Positions 1 through 9,770 of a DNA stretch of 64,000 nucleotides are shown piece by piece. How positions within the stretch are numbered: position 1 is the first letter of the stretch; each line of letters begins with the position of its first letter. The notes under the pieces are model-generated. The model was not told the DNA's origin. It saw only the letters and a list, made by a program, of their open reading frames with translations, and did no database searches. Origin of the DNA: Lottia gigantea (taxonomy: Eukaryota; Mollusca; Gastropoda; Lottiidae). A program made the translations under genes and the position numbers. The stretch is from assembly GCF_000327385.1 (NCBI RefSeq), contig NW_008708943.1, forward strand, positions 2,640,741 to 2,704,740, given 5' to 3'.

Positions 1-143
1 AATTTCAGGATCAGAGCCTGTTAGCAGAATTCGTAACTTTTTTTTAGCTAATCAACTTTAGAAAAGGGCAATTCAACACACAATCTCTAGCTTTTAAGCA
101 ATTTTTTTACCTTTTTTATGATTTTGTATTTTTATGTTTCCAG

Positions 144-275
144 GTTGATACAGCTGGTATTATACTGTTATTATTACTATAGACTACTAAAGTGGATGTA
201 GGTGATAATATACAGTTATTTCATTTGTGTTAATGGAAATATTTCATTGGAATAAATAAATTATCTAATTTAAAC
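144..275 (+). other. Terminal 3' UTR exon of a sixth Met/Gly-rich gene copy (copy 0), partial
   Basis: A pyrimidine-rich acceptor ending in TTTCCAG precedes GTTGATACAGCTGGTATTATAC, which matches the terminal exons of copies C and E on their own strands. Further on, GTGGATGTAGGTGATAATATAC matches the start of the terminal exon of copy A. The exon therefore carries two related versions of the same motif in tandem. A double poly(A) signal AATAAATAAA lies at 251-260. The coding exon and promoter must lie to the left of the window. No open frame is expected here. The identity rests on nucleotide similarity seen by eye to the five complete copies. Confidence 0.7.
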
Positions 276-1760
276 AAAAGCATTAACTATTTTTCGTTTG
301 GTTTGATGATCAAATGAAACTGGGAAATCACTATAAACCCTCTTCCACTTTGCCCTTCTGACCATACAAAACCACTTTCTTTGTAACATGTCTTTAAGTG
401 GAGTACTTTCCTGAAAATGGAATGTAAAATGAAAGTAGACATCGGAAATGGAGCTACTGAAATCTCAAAACATTGTATCCATTGTATATATAGAGGCGTA
501 TCTAGAAAATGTACGCCACAGTCCCCCAGAAGCGAAAGGATTTCAGATGCATTTTGAGCATTTCGATGGCATAATTTTTATTTCAAAATAAGGCGCGCCT
601 AAATTCGCTACTGTGTATACAGATTCACATAACCCATAGATAAACTTTATTGAGTATTTGTCACAGCTGTTTATTTAACACTATTTAACAATAAGAGTAA
701 GAACGAGCAATGAGGTGTGACGGTTTACTTTGAAGATCTATTCAGGCGTAGCGGGGCTGAAGTAAACTTATATCAAGATGATATGTCATAATGTTCGTCC
801 TGTGTTGAAAATAGATCTGGACCCATTGTACCCAGAAAGACAACTTAAAGTAGTAACACGAATTCAACTTGTCCACCAGAGATCAACAGAGTTCATGTAC
901 AACTCGAAATGTCGGAGATGATGTCACTACCAATAGAAGCGCAACAATCTGTGATGTCTTGTTAGGATACATATGCTATTCAGCTCAGAGCAACTCAGTT
1001 GACATTATTATTAATACTTTATGTTGGTATTTCACCCTTGAGGTGATTAAACACAATAAAACTGAATTGTGGGATGTGTGATCCAACTGTAAGATCTGAA
1101 AAGGAAGTAGATGCCTGTGATATTTTCGCAACTCTGCACAAACTAGATAAAAATGGATGCGTGTCTTACTGTATGGTCCAATATAACCCCATTATATCTA
1201 TTGTTGAGAGACTTACATATTGGAATCTTAAATCACTAACGTACAGGAGGCTCGCGATCTGTGTGAATATGACCGACTTGAATGCAGTGAGCCAATATAC
1301 ACAGTCCGTAAGTTAACCGAGATCGGAGCCAAGCAAGGGCTTCTACATTACACTCCACAGCTGCAAATATTCCAAATCTAAGCACAAACATAGATACTGA
1401 AATCTTTTACATATAGATTGCGATTTGTCGATTCCGTTGCACCAATTTAGTGTATATCGTGATCGTTTAATCACATCATTTAATAAATAGGTGAGACACT
1501 GGCTCACTGTATCCAAATTGCTTTGTATGTGAATTTTAACCTATCAAAACGACACTTTTCGTCCGAACTCATATAATAGTCACCAGTTCCAAAACAAAAT
1601 ACAGTTTGAAAATCACTTATTTTGAAACACATTCTAACGCTTCGCTTATTTGTTAAAGGTGTGAGTTCCTTCACACTACAAGCAGAGCAGCGCGGTCAGT
1701 TGTTCACATTTAGACAGAGCAGGGCGTCCTGAAATCAATCATTCTCTACGGAGGATTTCG
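276..1760. other. Intergenic, nothing recognised
   Basis: AT-rich sequence between copy 0 and the duplicated block around copy A. Two short open frames (869-1081 and 1074-1316) show no family motif, signal peptide or splice context that I can defend, and I treat them as chance. Confidence 0.5.
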
Positions 1761-2139
1761 TGCCTTTCTATGACTTTGCCAAGCTAATTGAATATTGGAC
1801 AACTGCTAGCTGTTGAGTGGTAAAAAAATGCAGCCGAATCCAAACTAAATTGGTCAGGGGTGCAATATTCATTAAATAGATTGTATCATTTCGTATCGTA
1901 TGTACAGGTAGATGCAAGAATACTGCGCTATTTCTTTCGTTATTCTTCAACGAAAGATTCCGATTTAAATTGTGTAGGGGGTGTTCTAATCAGATGGACT
2001 CATAAATGAGTGAGTGAATAATCATCAAAATTAATCCAAATGAAATTTGCGAGGTTGGCTATAGGTTTTGTTTGGATGGTACATTTGTACAGCATTATTT
2101 GACCTTCCATTAAAAATTTACAATAAAAATCACTAGTAT

Positions 2140-2231
2140 TTTTTCATTCAGATAATTTATTTATTTCAATAAAATATGCCCATTCACTCATTGCACAAAT
2201 GAAATAACTGTATAATATCACCTACATCCAC
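2140..2231 (-). other. Terminal 3' UTR exon of copy A with poly(A) signal
   Basis: Reading the minus strand, the acceptor TATTTTAAG is followed by GTGGATGTAGGTGATATTATAC, as in copy 0. The overlapping poly(A) signal AATAAATAAA lies at 2165-2156. The exon end is an estimate placed about 15-20 nt past the signal. Confidence 0.65.
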
Positions 2232-2600
2232 CTTAAAATAAAAAAAAAATACACATATTATGAAGGCATACAAACAATTTTTTAGTCGGGAAAAATCAGA
2301 ATGCACGCTCTGTCGTCAGGTACATATAATGGGCCGGATATGCATAGGAATATTTTTAATAGGTAATTTGGCAATTGTCTCCTTTTTGAATTTCACATCT
2401 TATAATTTTCTGAACGTTTATACTTTTCAGCGACGAATACACATGCAGTGATTAACCCTCGCTTTTGCAATCCGTGATGATTTTAATTTATAACAAGAAT
2501 GAAATTATTCAAACAAATCATCACAACCCATTATGTAGGGATTCAACAAAGCTAAATATGGCGTAGCGTTATTGTTATTAAGAAAATAAACATGCTTACC

Positions 2601-2900
2601 TTATTTCTTGTATCCGGTCATCATACCAAGTCCACCCATCATACCAAGACCGCCCATCATACCGTAACCGCCCATCATACCTAAACCTCCCATACCCATC
2701 ATGTAGGGGTTCATCATTCCCATCATACCTAAACCTCCCATACCCATCATGTAGGGGTTCATCATGCCCATCATACCTAAACCTCCCATACCCATCATGT
2801 AGGGGTTCATCATTCCTAAACCACCCATCATCAAGGGGTTACCAGCCAAGGTCATGGAGGCGAAAGCCAAACAGAGAACGACGGCAAATATCTTGTTCAT
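2601..2900 (-). CDS. Secreted Met/Gly-rich repeat protein, copy A
   Basis: Predicted 99-residue protein of unknown function. Residues 1-19 form a signal peptide (MNKIFAVVLCLAFASMTLA) with a likely cut before Gly20. The mature chain of 80 residues has, by my count, 29 Met and 28 Gly. It consists of NPLMMGGLG, three copies of MMNPYMMGMGGLGMMG, a GGYGMM/GGLGMM tail and a basic end TGYKK. It has no Cys after the signal peptide. The whole frame sits in one exon (2908-2600): the acceptor TTTTCCAG lies 8 nt before the ATG, and the donor G|GTAAGC begins 1 nt after the TAA. Copy B is divergent to it. Short Gly-rich repeats with a basic tail recall secreted structural proteins such as shell or byssus matrix proteins, but I do not recognise this family. 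Secretion is well supported; the job is not. Confidence 0.85.
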   Translation of the reverse strand: MNKIFAVVLCLAFASMTLAGNPLMMGGLGMMNPYMMGMGGLGMMGMMNPYMMGMGGLGMMGMMNPYMMGMGGLGMMGGYGMMGGLGMMGGLGMMTGYKK

Positions 2901-3080
2901 TTTGATTTCTGGAAAAAAAAATTATATCTTTAAAATTGGGAAGCAAATTCATTGAAAATAAAAAATTTTGAATTTTTTTTTCTAAATAATGTTTAATGTT
3001 TTAAACTTCATAAGAATAAGATCTGAGCCCATGTAAATTCTATACGAATCTAGAGTCTTGACATAGGAGAATCTACTTAC

Positions 3081-3167
3081 AGGTATAGCTGATGAAGCTG
3101 TGGTGTTGGTAGTTAGAAGGTTGTAAGAATTGTGATACTCTACCTTCATTAACACACCATATTTATA
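3081..3167 (-). promoter_or_regulatory. TATA box and non-coding exon 1 of copy A
   Basis: TATAAATA at 3167-3160 on the minus strand, inside the context GAGTATAAATATGGTGTG shared by the complete copies. Transcription probably starts near 3138. The short untranslated exon ends at 3081 with the donor CCT|GTAAGTAG. The exon sequence (CTTACAACCTTCTAACTACC and onward) is nearly identical in all five copies. Confidence 0.8.
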
Positions 3168-3339
3168 CTCTTTAAACTCTGTTACGACATCATTTTAATA
3201 TTCAAAATTTAACCTACATATCTCTACTCATTAAAATAAAACATTACATCACTAATTAATCATTTAATTTCTTCCCGATTAAGCTTGGTAAAATGCTGGT
3301 ATGGTAATTGCCCATGTCCCTTGTCTATGTTATATACCT

Positions 3340-3580
3340 ATATCAGAAATAATACATAAAACAATAATTTATTATTGTCTCTTTAACAATACGTATTACA
3401 AACATACATTTTACACATTATATTATTACAATAGACATCTTTAATAATATGTTAGTACAAAGATAAATCTTAAAACATATATTATCACATACAGATATCT
3501 TTAACAATATATCATTACATACAGACATCTTTGATAATATGTTATTTCATACAGACAACTTTTACAATATATTATGTTGT
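3340..3580. repeat. Degenerate 30-bp repeat in the A/B divergent spacer
   Basis: Roughly seven or eight decayed units of the pattern ATTACAxACAGACATCTTTAA. The same unit is amplified in the C/D spacer. Here the units are diverged and mixed with AT-rich substitutions, which suggests an older, non-expanded array. Confidence 0.7.
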
Positions 3581-3744
3581 TAATGAGTTTTACACATTAA
3601 TTTTTTGCTTCGGTTTGGTCTCGTGCAGTACGAGATTATTTTGTAAGGACAGTTTTTTTTTCAACAATCTACGAAAAGCCTTTTGAGGTGTACAGTGAAC
3701 ATTCAGATTAGTAGATTAGAGTACCAATTGTTCTTTATTTAGGA

Positions 3745-4012
3745 AGTTTTAATAGTCATCATCACCAAAGGGGTTACATTTAAATTGAACTAAAGTTGTG
3801 AATTATTAAATGGCAACCTTTGATCTGATTCTAATAAATAGTGATATATAATATTATATGTTAATGAGGAAGATTAATTAATTATTATCAATTTGTATTT
3901 GATGCTGTAACAGTGTTTAAAGAGTATAAATATGGTGTGTAAATGAAGGTAGAGTATCACAATTCTTACAACCTTCTAACTACCAACACCACAGCTTCAT
4001 CAGCTATACCTG
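3745..4012 (+). promoter_or_regulatory. Promoter and non-coding exon 1 of copy B
   Basis: A conserved upstream block begins at GGAAGTTTTAA and includes GAGGAAGATTAATTAATTA, a homeodomain-type AT motif. TATAAATA lies at 3925-3932, so initiation is expected near 3955. The untranslated exon ends at 4012 (CTG|GTAAGT). Copies D and E carry the same block, whereas the introns differ more, which argues for functional constraint or recent exchange. Confidence 0.75.
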
Positions 4013-4175
4013 GTAAGTACAGAAAAACTTTGTAATGAAAAACTCATCGGTGTTAGGAATTAGAAACATTTTACTTTTCTGTACCTTATCATTTCCCGTT
4101 TTCTTAATTTTGATTTGGTGGTTGTTTATGTTTGTTTGTAATAACAAGGTTTTCTCCTTTTTTTCAGAAATCAAT

Positions 4176-4475
4176 ATGAACAAACTATTTGCCGTCGTTC
4201 TCTGTTTGGCCTTCGCCTCCATGACCTTGGCTGGTAACCCCTTGATGATGGGTGGTTTAGGAATGATGAACCCCTACATGATGGGTATGGGCGGTTTAGG
4301 TATGATGAGTATGATGAACCCCTACATGATGGGTATGGGAGGTTTAGGTATGATGGGAATGATGAACCCCTACATGATGGGTATGGGAGGTTTAGGTATG
4401 ATGGGCGGTTACGGTATGATGGGCGGTCTTGGTATGATGGGTGGACTTGGTATGATGACCGGATACAAGAAATAA
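4176..4475 (+). CDS. Secreted Met/Gly-rich repeat protein, copy B
   Basis: Predicted 99-residue protein with the signal peptide MNKLFAVVLCLAFASMTLA followed by the same three NPYMMGMGGLG repeats and GYKK end as copy A. One repeat boundary reads MMSMMNPY where the other copies have Gly. I chose the ATG at 4176 because an acceptor (TTTTTTCAG) ends at 4167. The same frame is open upstream to 4035, but that part is intron. The donor follows the stop by 1 nt (exon end 4476). The downstream 3' UTR intron contains a tRNA-like repeat. Its promoter faces away from copy A, with TATA boxes about 760 bp apart. The function is unknown; a structural extracellular role is inference from composition. Confidence 0.85.
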   Translation: MNKLFAVVLCLAFASMTLAGNPLMMGGLGMMNPYMMGMGGLGMMSMMNPYMMGMGGLGMMGMMNPYMMGMGGLGMMGGYGMMGGLGMMGGLGMMTGYKK

Positions 4476-4544
4476 GGTAAGCTGATAACTTTTCGTAATA
4501 CAAATTACTACTAACTGCAGAAAATTAATTTCTGATGTTGGGTA

Positions 4545-4660
4545 TTACAGGAAAAGAGCCGACACCGGGCCGACTGGCACAGGCACAAGAATTTTTCTTA
4601 CCTAGAGGAGAATGCGAACCCACGGTACCTATTCTCTACAGACTTAGCTATTCCACTGCA
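4545..4660 (-). repeat. tRNA-like short dispersed repeat (SINE-like) in the 3' UTR intron of copy B
   Basis: On the minus strand, TAGCTAAGTCTGTAGAG (4650-4634) resembles a tRNA A box and GGGTTCGCATTC (4621-4610) resembles a B box. The 3' part GGCCCGGTGTCGGCTC has a counterpart, GACCCAATGTCGGCTT, in a second copy at about 25340-25470. The A-to-B spacing is shorter than in a true tRNA, so this is not a tRNA gene. Molluscan tRNA-derived SINEs exist, but I cannot assign a family. Confidence 0.45.
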
Positions 4661-4772
4661 TCTATTGCTTGAACATGGTGATGTGATGTTCATACAGATC
4701 CATGGTGTTTGTGCACGAACCAAATGCATTTTTATTTGAATCCTTTTTAATAATTTGTAATGTGTATTTCAG

Positions 4773-4890
4773 ATGGTTACTGGTTATTGGAAAGATTTAC
4801 TTTTGTTTGCTGTATCGATTGATTGAACTTATTCTATACAATATGTACGAGTAAATAATTGTTTTAAATAAATAAATAAATATATAGTTA
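4773..4890 (+). other. Terminal 3' UTR exon of copy B with poly(A) signal
   Basis: Acceptor TGTATTTCAG ends at 4772. AATAAA lies at 4867-4872 inside an AATA run. This exon differs from those of A, C and E, but its flanking intron (GTGTTTGTG then a T-rich acceptor) matches copy D. Confidence 0.65.
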
Positions 4891-4894
4891 TTTT

Positions 4895-5240
4895 TTATAT
4901 TGTCAAATGATCCGATAATGCCCCTTTGCTGCATCCGGAACATGCAATGTGCACTGGGATTTTTTTTGTCACAGCATTGACATTTGTCTTCTGTTTTTTA
5001 ATTCCCAACTGTCGGAGGATTTCTACGTTCACTGCATCTGTTGTAACACGCATACCCAAACTAAATACTTGTCCCATTAGCACTCTACCCGTATCAATAA
5101 CAAGTTGGAACCGAGTGACACCTATGGGTAGGACAAATGGCATACCATTACTTAATATATCATTAGCCACTGACTATTCAATTCATTTCAATAAATCCAA
5201 ACCAGGTTTTAGAACTTCTGGTACAGAATATCAGTAAACA
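4895..5240. other. Segment downstream of copy B, shared with D; possible coding relic on the minus strand
   Basis: The minus strand is open for 91 codons (4895-5170) and includes GMPFVLPIGVTRFQLVIDTG. The related segment downstream of copy D (about 10484-10650) still reads GMPFVP at the matching place but does not keep the frame. It may be a passenger fragment of an unrelated gene or repeat that was duplicated with the pair. I do not recognise the peptide. Confidence 0.3.
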
Positions 5241-5250
5241 TGTTTAAAAG

Positions 5251-5325
5251 TTTGACTAAGCGCTTAGAGTAATTGTTTTTATATAACGCGCTCTATAAAT
5301 ATTGTATTGTATTTATTACTTTACG
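5251..5325 (+). repeat. Retroposon-like 3' tail
   Basis: AAGCGCTTAGAGTAAT followed by GCGCTCTATAAATATTGTAT resembles the 3' tails carried by many non-LTR elements and their SINEs. No body of an element is recognisable next to it. Confidence 0.3.
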
Positions 5326-6560
5326 GATATTTAAATTAGCGGAAGTAAGAAGTTACTATCTGAACTGAAGTACGCTTCCATTTTATATCACAAAGGTTCT
5401 AAAGGAAGGCTCTGGCGGTTTCAAGAATCTCACCAGATCCGCTGCAGTCCATACGGGCAATGCCGATAAATTTACCGACCCTCGACTATCAGATTCAATA
5501 TTTTGATAAATAGTAAAGATTGGGTCGGTTGTAAGTAACAAGTTACTATTCAATAAAAGGCACCGGTAGGTAGTAAACTAAGCAAAAGAAAATAATTTTG
5601 AAGTGTAGACCTAGACCTAAAAAAATAGAAGAATAAGAGTTGACTTAATCCAGCGATTGGTCAGGTTCTCCCTGATGCAGCCAATTTCTAGCATTCGCTG
5701 GCAATCCAGTTGCTATGTCGCAACCCTAGCGAGCACAATCAAAGATGTAATGGAGAACAGTAAATCTAGTAGGTTAAATAGTGATCCATCTGCTGACATA
5801 AGCAAGTAGACGGTTGTACCTCCTTTACACTGCTAAGCACGCCTAAAAATTGAGATTGCTTGCTACCCTTGCTATTCAAGAACAGTAATGATTCCGCGTG
5901 TCTTCCAAATCGTGTCGATTGTGAACCATCTTATCTGAACCCTTTGCGATAGTTTTGTCATTGCGAAATACGATAAGATTTCAGATAAGACCAACTGTGA
6001 CGCGAGATATCGCTGCAGTTTGTGTATCGTTCCACTTTAAAAATAGCACTGATTTTGTTCTTTGTACAAATAACTTTGCAACGTGAATTCTCATTCTTTT
6101 CCAAATGATTCACTGAACACAATATGCATATGTATATTATATGACTAGAATAAAAGCAAAATATGACAGCTGCCCCTTGGACTTTATTTGAAAGAAATGC
6201 TGGTAGAATCATTATTCATCATGGAATAACATGGAAATATTGTATTATGATTTCTCTGTTACATATTCAGTAGAGTAGTTTATTTTGTCTGAAATGACCA
6301 AGAAATGAAGGAGTAGAAAAGAAGCGTTAAGGATTAAGACGTCATAATATCGGGCTGTGATTACAAAACAAACCGTATTAAAATAGTGTTGATTGGCCTT
6401 TTTAAAATCATGAATAATTATTGATTACCTAACTCGGTTTACCTTCAAGAGTGAAACAAGGTAGAAACATGTTATAATTACGGATGTTTTGAAGAGGCGA
6501 TGAGTACCTAAATGTTAGTTAAACGATAGTGAGAATTTTAAATGTTTTTTTTTCTTTTGA
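5326..6560. other. Spacer between the duplicated blocks, nothing recognised
   Basis: Copies B and C point towards each other across this stretch. I see no repeat, splice context or open frame that I can support. Confidence 0.45.
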
Positions 6561-6954
6561 AAAACATTTTATTCTGTCGAAAATACTTCGCTTATTTGTA
6601 GAAGGTTTTTCAAATAAATTATTCATGAGTGAAGTATTCCTGAAATAGATTGTATGAAGTCGTATCGAATGCACAGCTGTCTGGTAGTTGCAAGACTGCA
6701 ATATCGCCATTTCTTACGTTAAACTTCGACGGAAGATCCCGATTCAGGTTACCATTGCCATCTTTTAAATTTAGCAGGGAGTGTTCTAATTAGATGGACT
6801 TCATGAAAGAAATTTAAAGGAATACATAAAAACAAATTCTAGCATAGCTTATGAAATTTGCGAGGTTGGCTATCGGTTTCGTTTGGATGTTACAGTTTTT
6901 ACAGCATTATTTGGCATGTAATATTTCCATATTAAGTAAAAAATAAGTAATACT

Positions 6955-7203
6955 AGTATATTTTGGGATGATTTATTTATTTCAAATTCATAAGTCTATC
7001 ATACACTAATTTACATCATACAATGATTTACATCATACAATAATTTACATCATCATACAATGATTTACATCATACACTAATGTACATCATACAATAATTT
7101 ACATCATACCATAATTTACATCATACCATAATTTACATCATACCATAATTTACATCATACAATTATTTACATTAAATAACTGTATAATATCAGCTGTATC
7201 AAC
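6955..7203 (-). other. Terminal 3' UTR exon of copy C with a 17-bp tandem repeat
   Basis: The minus-strand acceptor TATTTCCAG is followed by GTTGATACAGCTGATATTATAC. A 17-bp unit (TTTACATCATACCATAA on the plus strand) is repeated about nine to ten times at 7005-7172, and AATAAATAAA lies at 6981-6972. The repeat would be part of the mature mRNA if this exon model is right. Confidence 0.65.
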
Positions 7204-7392
7204 CTGGAAATATACGAATGAAAATTATGAAGTAGGCATACAGTTTTCAGTCAGGAAATATTTCCACATCATGGGCCAAATATCAAAAGACATATTGGCT
7301 TCTACTTAAATTTTATCATCTTTATGATCATAAGAACTTTTATTCCTTTTAATGACGATGTATAAGTGAACAAGAAAATAAACATGCTTACC

Positions 7393-7692
7393 TTATTTCT
7401 TGTATCCGGTCATCATACCAAGTCCACCCATCATTCCAAGACCGCCCATCATACCGTAACCGCCCATCATACCTAAACCTCCCATACCCATCATGTAGGG
7501 GTTCATCATTCCCATCATACCTAAACCTCCCATACCCATCATATAGGGGTTCATCATTCCCATCATACCTAAACCTCCCATACCCATCATGTAAGGGTTC
7601 ATCATTCCTATACCACCCATCATCAAGGGGTTACCAGCCAAGGTCATGGAGGCGAAGGCCAAACAGAGAACGACAGCAAAGATCTTGTTCAT
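7393..7692 (-). CDS. Secreted Met/Gly-rich repeat protein, copy C
   Basis: Predicted 99-residue protein, starting MNKIFAVVLCLAFASMTLA like copy A. The repeats are the same three, with one Ile (NPLMMGGIG) in place of Leu near the start of the mature chain. The ATG at 7692 follows the acceptor TTTTTCCAG (exon start 7700). An in-frame ATG further upstream lies in intron 1 and is rejected. The donor comes 1 nt after the stop (exon end 7392). It forms the minus-strand half of the C/D divergent pair. Function unknown. Confidence 0.85.
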   Translation of the reverse strand: MNKIFAVVLCLAFASMTLAGNPLMMGGIGMMNPYMMGMGGLGMMGMMNPYMMGMGGLGMMGMMNPYMMGMGGLGMMGGYGMMGGLGMMGGLGMMTGYKK

Positions 7693-7890
7693 TTTGATTT
7701 CTGGAAAAAAAGAGAAATATTTGTTATTAAAAACATCAACAAACAACCAGAAAAAGGAAAATGAAGATAGTAAACAATAACTGGTAAAATTTAAGATTTT
7801 TTGGATGAAACTCCGTGCCCTAAATTAGAATAGGTTTTTCTAATTTCTGACACCAATGAGTGTTTCATTACTAAGTTTTTCTGTACTTAC

Positions 7891-7978
7891 CAGGTATAGC
7901 TGATGAAGCTGTGGTGTTGGTAGTAAGAAGGTTGTAAGAATTGTGATACTCTACCTTCATTAACACACCATATTTATA
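7891..7978 (-). promoter_or_regulatory. TATA box and non-coding exon 1 of copy C
   Basis: TATAAATA at 7978-7971 on the minus strand, start expected near 7948, donor CTG|GTAAGTAC with exon end at 7891. The exon sequence is nearly the same as in the other copies. Confidence 0.8.
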
Positions 7979-8175
7979 CTCTTTAAACTCTGTTACATCA
8001 CCATTTTAATATAAAAATTCAACATACGTAACTCTGCACATTGAAATGAAACATTACAGCATTAATTAATTTGTTCCTGAATAAGCTCGATAAAATCCGT
8101 GTCCCTTGTCTATGACGCATATATTAGAAATAAGAACAATACATTTCAATTATTTCAAACAGATTTATTTAACCA

Positions 8176-9117
8176 TACAATATTACAAACATCTTTTATA
8201 GTATGGTTATATAAACAGACATCTTTAACAATAGGTCATTACAAACAGACATCTTTAACAATAGGTCATTACAAACAGACATCTTTAACAATAGGTCATA
8301 ACAAACAGACATCTTTAACAATAGGTCATTACAAACAGACATCTTAAACGATATATCATTACAAACAGACATCTTTAACAATAGGTCATTACAAACAGAC
8401 ATCTTTAACAATAGGTCATTACAAACAGACATCTTTAACAATAGGTCATTACAAACAGACATCTTTAACAATAGGTCATTACAAACAGACATCTTTAACA
8501 ATAGGTCATTACAGACATCTTTAAAAATAGGTCATTACAAACATACATCTTTAACAATAGGTCATTACAAACAGACATCTTTAACAATAGGTCATTACAA
8601 ACAGACATCTTTAACAATAGGTGATTACAAACAGACATCTTTAACAATAGGTCATTACAGACATCTTTAACAATAGGTCATTACAAACAGACATCTTTAA
8701 CAATAGGTCATTACAAACAGACATCTTTAACAATAGGTCATTACAAACAGACATCTTTAACAATAGGTCATTACAAACAGACATCTTTAACAATAGGTCA
8801 TTACAAACAGACATCTTTAACAAAACGTTATTTCAAACAGACATCTTTAACAATAGGTCATTACAAACAGACATCTTTAACAATAGGTCATTACAAACAG
8901 ACATCTTTAACAATACGGTATGGGACACCGACAACTTTAACACTACGGTATGGTACACCGACATATTTAATAATAATATATTAGATCAAAAATGTATCTT
9001 TAGCAATATATTAATACAAACAGACTTCTTTATCAGTACAGTAGTACAAACAGACATCTGTAACAAACTGTTATTACAGACATCTTTAATAAAATGTTAT
9101 ATCAAAATTCGAAATTA
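8176..9117. repeat. 30-bp minisatellite in the C/D divergent spacer
   Basis: Unit CATTACAAACAGACATCTTT followed by AACAATAGGT. I count about 24 well conserved units from 8216 to 8905, two of them shortened by 4 nt, then about seven degenerate units up to 9117. Because 30 is a multiple of 3 and the unit lacks stops in some frames, long open frames arise on both strands; these are not genes. It has no spacers, so it is not a CRISPR array. Confidence 0.95.
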
Positions 9118-9330
9118 CGACTTTAACAATATATTATGCTGTATTGGCTTTTACATCATCTTTTTCAATGAAAGCGAACAAATAGATCCCCGATTATTGT
9201 TTAAGTATTTTGAAGGGTGAAGGGTGATATGTAATGTTTAGAAATCGGGGTTAAGGAATGATATATATTGCATAAATATATCCGTAAGATAATTTTTTTC
9301 AATTACTTGGTAGATGTATGCTTTGTTTAG

Positions 9331-9608
9331 GAAGTTTTAATTTTCTTCGTCACTAAAGGGTAATATTTGATTCGAACTAATTTGTTTATCAATGTTCGCA
9401 ATATCTTTAATCTGATAACTAATAAGTGATAATATACTCGTATTAAATATCATATGTTAATGAGGAAGATTAATTAATTATTATCAATTTGTATTTGATG
9501 CTGTAACAGAGTAAAAAGAGTATAAATATGGTGTGTAAATGAAGGTAGAGTATTACAATTCTTACAACCTTCTAACTACCAACACCACAGCTTCATCAGC
9601 TATATCTG
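9331..9608 (+). promoter_or_regulatory. Promoter and non-coding exon 1 of copy D
   Basis: The same upstream block as copy B (GGAAGTTTTAA, then GAGGAAGATTAATTAATTA), TATAAATA at 9521-9528, start expected near 9551, exon end 9608 (CTG|GTAAGT). Confidence 0.75.
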
Positions 9609-9770
9609 GTAAGTTAAATATCCCCTTTAATTTAAGGCACGGAGTTTCATCCAAAACATCTTAAGTTTCTTTATTTAACCAGTTACTGTTTTCCTTCCTT
9701 CATTTTCCTTTTTTTCTGGTTGTTTGTTGATGTGTCTAATAACAAGTGTTTCTCTTTTCCAGAAATTAAA

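Larger units (their letters stand above)
1770..5240. repeat. Duplicated block 1 holding the divergent pair A/B
   Basis: This block and the one at about 6570-10650 share sequence in the same order: a segment downstream of copy A/C (for example GAAATTTGCGAGGTTGGCTA at about 2042 and 6851), the minus-strand gene, a spacer with a 30-bp repeat, the plus-strand gene, and a segment downstream of B/D (GTGACACCTAT near 5116 and 10499). Identity is high in the coding exons and promoters and poor elsewhere, so the duplication is not recent or has been partly homogenised. The limits are estimates by eye. Confidence 0.65.

Noticed and set aside
4035-4175. N-terminal extensions of copies B, C and D upstream of MNK
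   Set aside because: They lie in intron 1: a clear acceptor sits 8 nt before the MNK start codon, and the extensions are not conserved.
4610-4650. tRNA gene
   Set aside because: The A- and B-box-like parts are too close together, and no cloverleaf can be drawn; a SINE-like repeat fits better.
8196-8823. Open frames of 60-101 codons with a 10-residue repeat, and a CRISPR-like look
   Set aside because: They are the 30-bp minisatellite. The units are adjacent without unique spacers, and the context is animal.
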